A DNA stretch of 64,000 nucleotides from Paenarthrobacter sp. GOM3 (GTDB lineage: Bacteria; Actinomycetota; Actinomycetes; Actinomycetales; Micrococcaceae). The number at the start of each line of letters is the position of its first letter. The stretch's first letter is position 1. Shown piece by piece: positions 57,916 to 64,000 of the stretch. The stretch is from the NCBI RefSeq assembly GCF_018215265.2, contig NZ_CP136562.1:806001-870000 (forward strand). The letters run 5' to 3'. A model generated the notes under the pieces. It made no database searches and was not told the origin of the DNA. It was given only the letters and a program-made list of their open reading frames with translations. Position numbers and translations under genes: made by a program.

Positions 57916-58057
57916 CGTGTGCAGGATGGTAGTTCCAGGAATTAGCGGGACTGTGCCAAAAACCGTCTTTTGCCTCGCTGGCTAGACTATGAGCACAGAA
58001 AACACTGCGAAGACTGCCGGGTTGGCGTGTCCGCGGTGCTCGTGTGGAGGGAACACC

Positions 58058-59509
58058 TTGTCGGACGAAATGGCTATGGCCGGTACATCACAGAAACGCA
58101 CTCTCGGCCAGGGGGAAGCAGCCCAGCCGTCAGAAGCGCAGCAGGCGTTCCTGCGGGATCTTGCGGCAGGCCTGAGCGCCGGCAACCTGGCCCAGGATGA
58201 TGAAACCCTCAGCACGTACTCCGCCGACCAAGGTCCCATGTTGGAACGGCACCTGCCCCTTACCGTCGTCTGGGCAGAGTCCGTGGCGGACGTGCAACAC
58301 GTCGTCCGCACCTGCGCCGCACACCTGGTTCCCATCGTCGCCCGCGGCGCCGGAACGGGCGTCTCCGGCGGTGCGCACGCCACCGAAGGGTGCATCGTCC
58401 TAAGCCTCGAACGGATGAACCGCATCCTGGACCTCAACCCCGACGACGAGACCGCCGTCGTCGAACCCGGTGTCATCAACGCCGACCTGAACGCGGCAGC
58501 GGCCGAACACGGACTGATGTACGCTCCGGACCCCGCCAGCTACAAAATGTCCACCATCGGTGGCAACGTAGCCACCAATGCCGGGGGACTGCGCTGCGCC
58601 AAATACGGTGTAACGCGTGATTCCGTGTTGGCGCTCGACGTCGTCATGGCTGACGGCTCCCTGCTGCACACCGGCCACCAAACCTTCAAGGGCGTCGCGG
58701 GCTATGACCTGACTGCGCTGCTGGTGGGCTCCGAAGGAACACTGGGCATCGTGGTGGGTGTGACAGTTCGCCTGAAATACCTGCCGCGCGAAATCCACAC
58801 CATCGCTGCGTTCTACCAGGACTTCCGCAGCGCCGCCGCAGGCGTCCTCGCTGTGGGACGGGCGCGCGTCCAGCCAGCCATCATGGAACTCCTGGACAAC
58901 GGCACGCTGGTGCAACTGGACGAACTGCACGGCGGAGACCTCCAGAAACGCGGCAAGTCCCTGCTGCTCATCCAGACCGACGGTTTCGGTGCAGCCGCGG
59001 AAGCCGACGTCGTGCGGCAGGTCCTCGCCGACGGCGGCGCCACCGTTACCACCGAAGCCAGCGCCGAAGCCGAAATGCTGGTGGAATTGCGACGCAACAG
59101 CCGCGGCGTGGAAGTGGACGACGAATTCCGGGTAGGCGAAGACATCGCCGTCCCCCGCTCGCGGCTGGTGGACTTCGTAGCCGCCCTCGAAGCGATGGCC
59201 GAGCGGTTCAAGGTCCGGCTCAAGGTGGTGGCCCACGCCGGCGACGGCAACCTGCACCCCACCTTCTGGATGGACCGGGTAGACCCGGCCACGGACGTCG
59301 ACGCCCTGCAACGCCTCAACGCGGCCCTGGACGAGTCCATACGGGTTGGGCTCGAGATGGGCGGGACCATCACCGGTGAGCACGGCGTTGGGCAGTACAA
59401 GCTGCGCTGGCTGGGACTGGAGCAGCCTGAGCCCGTGCGTGAACTGCAGCGGCGGATCAAGGAGCTGTTCGATCCGCAGGGGATTCTGAACCCGGGGAAG
59501 GCTATCTAG
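58058..59509 (+). CDS. FAD-linked oxidase (GlcD/D-lactate dehydrogenase type)
   Basis: A 483-residue flavoprotein. The FAD-binding PCMH domain includes VVWAESVADVQHVVRTCA, PIVARGAGTGVSGGAHA and SYKMSTIGGNVATNAGG; the C-terminal oxidase domain ends with HAGDGNLHPTFW, GTITGEHGVGQYKL and FDPQGILNPGK, typical for glycolate/D-lactate oxidising enzymes. The start is called at TTG 58058, since GGAGGG lies six bases before it; an ATG at 57989 has no ribosome binding site and would add an odd Cys-rich 23-residue leader. Substrate is a 2-hydroxy acid by family. Confidence 0.9.
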   Translation: MSDEMAMAGTSQKRTLGQGEAAQPSEAQQAFLRDLAAGLSAGNLAQDDETLSTYSADQGPMLERHLPLTVVWAESVADVQHVVRTCAAHLVPIVARGAGTGVSGGAHATEGCIVLSLERMNRILDLNPDDETAVVEPGVINADLNAAAAEHGLMYAPDPASYKMSTIGGNVATNAGGLRCAKYGVTRDSVLALDVVMADGSLLHTGHQTFKGVAGYDLTALLVGSEGTLGIVVGVTVRLKYLPREIHTIAAFYQDFRSAAAGVLAVGRARVQPAIMELLDNGTLVQLDELHGGDLQKRGKSLLLIQTDGFGAAAEADVVRQVLADGGATVTTEASAEAEMLVELRRNSRGVEVDDEFRVGEDIAVPRSRLVDFVAALEAMAERFKVRLKVVAHAGDGNLHPTFWMDRVDPATDVDALQRLNAALDESIRVGLEMGGTITGEHGVGQYKLRWLGLEQPEPVRELQRRIKELFDPQGILNPGKAI

Positions 59510-59573
59510 GGCCGGACTGGCGGCGCGGGCACCGAGGGCGGCGCGCCGGGCAGGGTCGTCCGCCGGGTGGGAC

Positions 59574-59655
59574 GGGCCCGAAGGCCCGAAACGCTCTGCG
59601 CGCTCGGTCGTTCCTCCCTTAGACGCGCGCTGCCGCGTTTCGGGGCTTTCGGGCC
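59574..59655 (+). repeat. Hairpin element with conserved 21-nt loop, copy 4
   Basis: Arms 59574-59603 and 59625-59655 pair over nearly 30 bases (GGCCCGAA at the outer end, GAAACGC in the middle, GCGCGC at the loop). The loop 59604-59624 is identical to copy 1 (24547-24567). It lies 65 bases past the oxidase stop. The 308-base gap 59510-59817 holds this element and the two palindromes below. Confidence 0.85.
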
Positions 59656-59701
59656 GTGGGGCGCTCCTGAGGCGTTGCCGCAACATGACACGCCGTCGCT
59701 C

Positions 59702-59714
59702 TGGTATTCCAAAG
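59702..59714. promoter_or_regulatory. GntR/FadR-type half-conserved operator
   Basis: TGGTATTCCAAAG resembles the perfect palindrome at 59784-59797 with one changed centre base, 82 bases upstream of it. Both lie before the CynX-type transporter gene. Confidence 0.5.
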
Positions 59715-59783
59715 TTTGTGCGCCCCATCCTCTGGTCACATCATTTCCCGCATTTACATTCGCTGGTTCTACTCATACTCTTA

Positions 59784-59797
59784 TTTGGTATACCAAA
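59784..59797. promoter_or_regulatory. GntR/FadR-type palindrome
   Basis: TTTGGTATACCAAA, a perfect 14-bp palindrome of the TGGTATACCA type used by FadR-branch GntR regulators. It is only 20 bases before the transporter start. No GntR gene is in the window. Confidence 0.6.
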
Positions 59798-59817
59798 GAT
59801 GCTATGAGGAGAATTGC

Positions 59818-61077
59818 GTGCGTGAGAAGCGGCGGGGTGGGGCGGGGCTGGGTCCGAGGGCTGTGACGGGTCTGATGTTGCTCGCGCTCGTGATGGTGTC
59901 CATCAATCTTCGGCCGGCTATAACTACGGTGGCCGGGGTGATGAACCAGATGCCTGGGGTGTTCGGGCTCGATCCTGCGCTGCTCCCGCTACTGGGGACG
60001 TTGCCGGTGTTGGCCTTCGGGATTTCGGGGCCCATCGGACCGTGGCTGGCTCGACGGCTGGGGACCGGGCGGGCCGTCGCGGTGGCGCTCATGGTGCTGG
60101 CTGCGGCGTTGATCGTCCGTGCGACCGTGCCCGCCCTCCTGCTCCCGGGCACTTTCCTGGCTGGCATGGCCATCATGACCGCCAGCGTGCTGGTTCCCCA
60201 GATCGTCAAAGCCAATCGGGGAACAGGCTGGTGGACGGGTCTTTGCACCATGGGATTCGGACTGGGCGCCGCGCTTGGTGCCGGACTGGTCCAGCCACTG
60301 GAAAGGGCATTCGGCGGAAACCTGCCGTCAGCACTTGCCGTCTGGGCGGTGCCGGCCCTGTTGGGAGCCTTCCTGATCCACCGTTCCGGAGGACGTACGA
60401 CGCCGGTACCCACCGCGGGCGGAGCAGCCGGCCAGGTGCCTGGTACAGCCAGTCCACTCAGGAAGCAGCGCACGGCCTGGGCCGTCACGGCGTTCTTCGG
60501 GTTGCAGGCCATGCTCTACTTCGCCATCACGTCATGGCTGGCTGTGTACCTGGTGTCCCGGGGGCTCTCGCCTTCGGATGCTGCGGGCTTACTGGCATGG
60601 TTCAGCCTCGCTGGGTTGCCGGCCAGCCTCCTTGCTCCCGTCTTGGCCGGCCGTCCCCGGATACTCCGCATCATGGCACCGGGACTCGGCATATCCGTGG
60701 CCCTCGCACTCGTGGGCGTGCTGGTGGCACCAGTCGAGCTGCAGTTCCTCATGGTCGGCATACTCGGCGTTGTCCAAAGCGCAGGTTTTGGCCTGGCCAT
60801 GGCGCTGGTGGTGATCCGCTCAGCGGGGCCGCAGTCAGCCGGGCGGCTCTCGGCCATGAGCCAAGGGTTCGGCTTTGCGCTCGCTTCGCTCGGCCCCTTG
60901 GGCGCCGGGTTGCTCCACACCATGACGGGCCGGTGGGAAGTAACGTTCTGGGTGCTCGCGGCCGAGGCTGTTGTGCTGGCCGGGGCAGGCTTCCTTGCCA
61001 TCCGTGGGCCCCTGGTGAGTGCCGAACCGGCGGAGGAATCCCTGCAAACCGCGGCGAAGCCATCACCGGTTCGCTGA
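59818..61077 (+). CDS. MFS transporter, CynX/NimT type
   Basis: A 419-residue permease with about 12 membrane segments in two halves separated by a longer loop (about residues 185-215). SINLRPAITTVAGVMNQM near the start is the CynX-family signature. The frame continues upstream to 59716, but the GTG at 59818 has GAGGAGA five bases before it and the first part would otherwise include the operator. Family members export or import cyanate, nitroimidazoles or other small organics; the substrate here is unknown. Confidence 0.88.
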   Translation: MREKRRGGAGLGPRAVTGLMLLALVMVSINLRPAITTVAGVMNQMPGVFGLDPALLPLLGTLPVLAFGISGPIGPWLARRLGTGRAVAVALMVLAAALIVRATVPALLLPGTFLAGMAIMTASVLVPQIVKANRGTGWWTGLCTMGFGLGAALGAGLVQPLERAFGGNLPSALAVWAVPALLGAFLIHRSGGRTTPVPTAGGAAGQVPGTASPLRKQRTAWAVTAFFGLQAMLYFAITSWLAVYLVSRGLSPSDAAGLLAWFSLAGLPASLLAPVLAGRPRILRIMAPGLGISVALALVGVLVAPVELQFLMVGILGVVQSAGFGLAMALVVIRSAGPQSAGRLSAMSQGFGFALASLGPLGAGLLHTMTGRWEVTFWVLAAEAVVLAGAGFLAIRGPLVSAEPAEESLQTAAKPSPVR

Positions 61078-61178
61078 TGCGCCTCCAACCCCGGTGGAAC
61101 CAGCAACTCCTCGGTCCGCCGCGCTGGAAGTAAGCGGTGGCCTTTTGGGTGGGTACTCTGCGGCGTATCCTCGGCGAT

Positions 61179-61667
61179 ATGACGAACTCACCATCAGGGA
61201 CGAACCAACCGGCCACACCAGCTACGGAAGTCCTTGAAACCAACGAATGTTGGGAGCTCCTTCGCGGTGTTTCAGTGGGCAGGCTTGCCGTTTGGGTGGA
61301 TGATCACCCCGACATCTTCCCCGTGAACTACAAAGTGGACCACGGAACCATGGTCTTCAGAACCGGCGAAGGAACCAAGCTCCATGCGGCCCTCACCGAC
61401 ACCCCGGTGGCCATTGAGGCTGATGGGGTGAACTCCGAAACCGGCGTGGCGTGGAGCGTAGTGGTCAAGGGCCAGGCGTCCGCGGTGAAGCTGACCCAGG
61501 ACGTGCTGGATACCATCGGGCTCCTGCTGTTTCCGTGGGAAGCCGGCCAGAAGGACCAGTTCATACGGATCACTCCCGGCGAGGTCACGGGCCGTCGCTT
61601 CACGGTCACGCCAGCTGTGACGTGGTGGACGCCTTTGGATGACGCACCAACTGCACGAAGCGAATAG
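61179..61667 (+). CDS. Pyridoxamine 5'-phosphate oxidase-like FMN-binding protein
   Basis: A 162-residue soluble protein. ECWELLRGVSVGRLAVWVDDHPDIFPVNYKVDHGTMVFRT is the typical first half of split-barrel PNPOx-like proteins in actinobacteria, and AWSVVVKGQASAV / FIRITPGEVTGRRF complete the barrel. ATG at 61179 gives the family start; the longer frame begins within the preceding gene's tail. Likely binds FMN or F420 as a homodimer; reaction unknown. Confidence 0.85.
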   Translation: MTNSPSGTNQPATPATEVLETNECWELLRGVSVGRLAVWVDDHPDIFPVNYKVDHGTMVFRTGEGTKLHAALTDTPVAIEADGVNSETGVAWSVVVKGQASAVKLTQDVLDTIGLLLFPWEAGQKDQFIRITPGEVTGRRFTVTPAVTWWTPLDDAPTARSE

Positions 61668-61678
61668 CCGCTAACAAA

Positions 61679-61744
61679 GAAACCCGCCCTGGTTCGTTAC
61701 TCCACACGCTCAACGGCGAGGAGTAACGAACCAGGGCGGGTTTC
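61679..61744. terminator. Bidirectional terminator with a 25-bp perfect stem
   Basis: 61679-61703 and 61720-61744 are perfect reverse complements with a 16-base loop, between convergent genes. T runs appear on both strands. The stem is longer than that of usual terminators. Confidence 0.85.
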
Positions 61745-61751
61745 GTTGCGG

Positions 61752-62981
61752 CTAGACGAGTTCCAGCTGGTCAGCCACAACCCGGCCTGCATGGATCACG
61801 GTGCGGTCCTTGCCGCGGTCCATCACCGTGGAGGCCACCGTTTCGCCGTCCACCAGGAGCAGATCGGCAGGATCGCCGACTTCGACGCCGGGTCGGTGGG
61901 CCGTGTCCTTGAGCCGGGTAGCGCTTGGGTCAAGGATGCTCGCGCCACCGATCGTGGCGATGGCCAGGCAGTGCTCGATCAGCTCGTCCTTGCGGAAACC
62001 GTGCGTGAACGCGAGCTGCCATGTACGGTCCAGCATGTCCGTGTTGCCGTAGGGGGACCAGTAATCGCGTTGGCCGTCTTCGCCGAGGCCCAATCGGACA
62101 CCGGCCTCGGTGAGGAGCGGGATGGGCAATTGGCCTGCAGCGGAGGGAGCGACCGAGGCCAAGGAAACGTCCAGCTCTGCGAACGCGTCAACGAGCCGGC
62201 GGGTAGTGGCCTCGTTGACGCTGCCCAGTTGGTAGGCGTGGGACATGGTCACTTTGCCTTGCATGCCCAGCGCCCGGGTGCGCTCGAGCACCAGATCGGT
62301 GCTGAAGACGCCCAGCTCGCCTGGCTCGTGGAGGTGGATATCGATGGGAACCTGGTATTTCTCGGCCAGGCCGAACACGATGTCCAGGTGTTTCGCCGGA
62401 TCCCGGTCCAAGGTGCAGGGATCGATGCCGCCCATGACGTTGGCGCCGGCCTTCAGCGCGTCCTCCATGAGTTCCACTGTGCCTTCTTCCAACAGCAACC
62501 CGGCCTGGGGGAAAGCGATGATGTCCACGGATGCCTGAGCCGAAAACTTCTCCTTGGCAGCAGCCACCGCCTCGAAGCGTTCCAGTCTGCAGTCCACATC
62601 CACCTGCGCGTACGAGCGCACCCGGGTGGTGCCGCGCGCGATCATCCGGCCCAGGGTGTCGTTGACGCGTTCCTGCAGCGGGACCTCGGCGTTGCGCCAG
62701 TTCAGGCGATCATTCATCATCATGGTCCACACGCCCGGACCACCGGTGTGCTCGCGGAACGGCAAGCCGATGCGGGTCGAATCGAGGTGCACATGGACAT
62801 CGGAGAAGGACGGGAGGAGTAGCCGTCCACGGCCTTCCACCACGGTGACGCTTTCCGGAACTGCACGGGCAGGGTCATGAGGTTCGACGGCGGTGATCTT
62901 GCCGCCTGTTTCGCCCGAAACAATGCTGACGTCGCTGAGCTCATGCCCCCACGGGCGAACGGCGCGGATCAGGGTGTTCAA
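61752..62981 (-). CDS. Amidohydrolase, cytosine deaminase (CodA)-like
   Basis: A 409-residue metal-dependent hydrolase. SFSDVHVHLDSTRIG holds the metal-binding His pair, DIHLHEPGE and TMSHAYQLG further His residues, and GLGEDGQRDYWSPYGNTDML the Asp region, as in CodA-type deaminases. The start is TTG at 62981: AAAGGAG lies six bases upstream; the open frame further left encodes a His/Pro-rich stretch unlike the family. The neighbour is an oligopeptide-type ABC ATPase 23 bases upstream, so the substrate is probably imported by that system. Confidence 0.88.
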   Translation of the reverse strand: MNTLIRAVRPWGHELSDVSIVSGETGGKITAVEPHDPARAVPESVTVVEGRGRLLLPSFSDVHVHLDSTRIGLPFREHTGGPGVWTMMMNDRLNWRNAEVPLQERVNDTLGRMIARGTTRVRSYAQVDVDCRLERFEAVAAAKEKFSAQASVDIIAFPQAGLLLEEGTVELMEDALKAGANVMGGIDPCTLDRDPAKHLDIVFGLAEKYQVPIDIHLHEPGELGVFSTDLVLERTRALGMQGKVTMSHAYQLGSVNEATTRRLVDAFAELDVSLASVAPSAAGQLPIPLLTEAGVRLGLGEDGQRDYWSPYGNTDMLDRTWQLAFTHGFRKDELIEHCLAIATIGGASILDPSATRLKDTAHRPGVEVGDPADLLLVDGETVASTVMDRGKDRTVIHAGRVVADQLELV

Positions 62982-63004
62982 TGTTTGCTCCTTTGGTAGT
63001 GAAT

Positions 63005-64000
63005 CTATTGCACACCGGCCAGCACGGTTGCGGCCATACCCGTGTGGTGGCAGGCGGGCGCGTCCGGTGTGGCCGGTGTGGGAATCTGGTTCATGCAGCG
63101 TTGGCGTTGTTCCTCGGGAAGCGTGCCGATCAGCGGGCAACGGGTGCGGAAGACGCAACCGCTGGGTGGGTTGGCCGGAGAAGGAAGGTCGCCGCGAAGC
63201 CTGATCTTTACCTGTTCCCGGGCGGCGCGCGGGTCAGGCAACGGCACCGCTGACAACAGTGCCTTGGTGTACGGGTGCAGGGGGTTGCTGAACAAAGCGT
63301 CGCGGGGTCCCTGCTCCACGATCTTGCCCAGGTACATCACCGCAACGTCGTGGGAAATATGCCGGACCACTGAGAGATCGTGGGCGATGAAGATGTAGGA
63401 AACGCCTGTGTCGCGCTGAATCTGTTGCAGGAGATTCACTACCTGCGCCTGCACGGAAACGTCCAGGGCGGAGACGGGTTCATCGCAAACGATCACCGAC
63501 GGGTTCAGGGAGATTGCCCGGGCAATACCGACACGTTGCCGTTGCCCGCCGGAGAACTCATGGGGGAACCGGTTGTAGTGCTCCGGTTTCAGCCCCACCT
63601 GGTCCAGGAGTTCCTTGACCCTGTTCTTGAGGCCACCTGGCGGGTTGATCTTTTGCGCCACCATGGGAGCCGCGATCGCCGTGCCTACGGTTTGGCGGGG
63701 ATTCAATGAAGCAAACGGGTCCTGGAAGATCATTTGGACCTTCCGCCGGAAGTTATACAGGCCCTTTCCGCGCAGTTCACTGATGTCCTCGCCGTCCACG
63801 ACGATCCGTCCGCCGGTCGGGTCCAGCAGCCGCGCCACCATCCGTCCGGTAGTCGACTTACCGCACCCGGACTCGCCCACGAGCCCCAAAGTCTGGCCAC
63901 GGGCCAGACTGAACGACACGCCGTCGACCGCTTTGACTGAGCCCTTGGCGGAGCCGGGAAGGAGGCCGCCCTTCAGCGGGAAGTGCTTTTGCAGGTTCTC
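63005..64000 (-). CDS. Peptide/nickel-type ABC transporter ATP-binding protein (DppF/OppF-like), 5' end cut
   Basis: 332 residues are visible and the frame stays open to the window edge. Walker A GESGCGKST, Q loop MIFQDPFASLNP, signature FSGGQRQRVGIARA, Walker B VIVCDEP and the switch His in AHDLSVV are all intact. The C-terminal oligopeptide-transporter extension with its Cys pairs (CVFRTRCPL...CHHTG) is present. It energises uptake of peptides or similar solutes; the permease and binding protein should lie to the right, outside the window. Confidence 0.93.
   Translation of the reverse strand, partial: ENLQKHFPLKGGLLPGSAKGSVKAVDGVSFSLARGQTLGLVGESGCGKSTTGRMVARLLDPTGGRIVVDGEDISELRGKGLYNFRRKVQMIFQDPFASLNPRQTVGTAIAAPMVAQKINPPGGLKNRVKELLDQVGLKPEHYNRFPHEFSGGQRQRVGIARAISLNPSVIVCDEPVSALDVSVQAQVVNLLQQIQRDTGVSYIFIAHDLSVVRHISHDVAVMYLGKIVEQGPRDALFSNPLHPYTKALLSAVPLPDPRAAREQVKIRLRGDLPSPANPPSGCVFRTRCPLIGTLPEEQRQRCMNQIPTPATPDAPACHHTGMAATVLAGVQ

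Noticed and set aside
57989-58057. Cys-rich N-terminal extension of the FAD oxidase as a metal-binding leader
   Set aside because: Translation more probably starts at TTG 58058 with GGAGGG upstream; the Cys residues would then not be translated.

Overview
The window looks like a chromosomal segment of a high-GC actinobacterium of the Arthrobacter/Paenarthrobacter type (Micrococcaceae). The reasons are the 16S rRNA sequence, the proteasome-activator tail ending in GQYL at the left edge, the lpqE-carD-ispD-ispF-cysS-rlmB gene order shared with other actinobacteria, the phoU/senX3/regX3 block, and the GlgE-type alpha-glucan pathway. I found no prophage, insertion sequence, integrase or CRISPR array.

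Layout. 1-1744: the 3' end of bpa, an unknown gene and an aldo/keto reductase. 1952-5714: a PrpF-like isomerase with a MatC/SLC13-type carrier, and a divergent LysR regulator. 5987-11460: a two-module Lrp/AsnC regulator, an amidase, and an operon of a DUF5058-like membrane protein, a second membrane protein and an M20 amidohydrolase; together they look like an uptake-and-hydrolysis system for an amide or acyl-amino-acid substrate. 11461-12533: repeats, a STAS-like protein and a short CsbD protein. 12655-16547: an operon of three exported proteins (GlpQ, phospholipase C-like phosphoesterase, a beta-propeller-like protein) that probably scavenges phosphate. 16763-24519: tRNA-Thr, a phosphonatase-like HAD protein, a TAP-type lipoprotein hydrolase, tmk-holB, a Cys/Met-metabolism PLP enzyme, a DUF2516 protein, a methyltransferase and gpmA. 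24664-27456: phoU and the divergent senX3-regX3 pair around a clear 11-bp-period PHO box. 27567-33188: lpqE, carD, ispD, ispF, a lipoprotein, cysS and rlmB.

33506-47856 is a storage-glucan region: a nitrilase-family hydrolase, glgX, a secreted guanyl RNase with its barstar inhibitor, glgP, then glgE-treS-(maltokinase::glgB). TreS makes maltose from trehalose, the kinase half makes maltose-1-phosphate, GlgE extends glucan, the GlgB half branches it, and GlgX and GlgP take it apart. The kinase and branching enzyme are one continuous frame, with an internal ribosome binding site and ATG exactly at the GlgB boundary.

47857-53930 is a complete rrn operon (16S-23S-5S) with two promoter candidates and a 32-bp stem enclosing the 23S. 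53979-64000: an AHSA1-like protein, a GNAT enzyme, a LacI-controlled GH13 glucosidase, an FAD-linked oxidase, a CynX-type MFS transporter, an FMN-binding protein, a CodA-like amidohydrolase and the ATPase of a peptide-type ABC transporter cut by the window edge.

The most unusual signal is not a gene. Four intergenic hairpins (24527, 33274, 37475 and 59574) share a conserved 20-21-nt apical loop but have unrelated, internally complementary stems of about 20 to 31 bp. I do not recognise this element.
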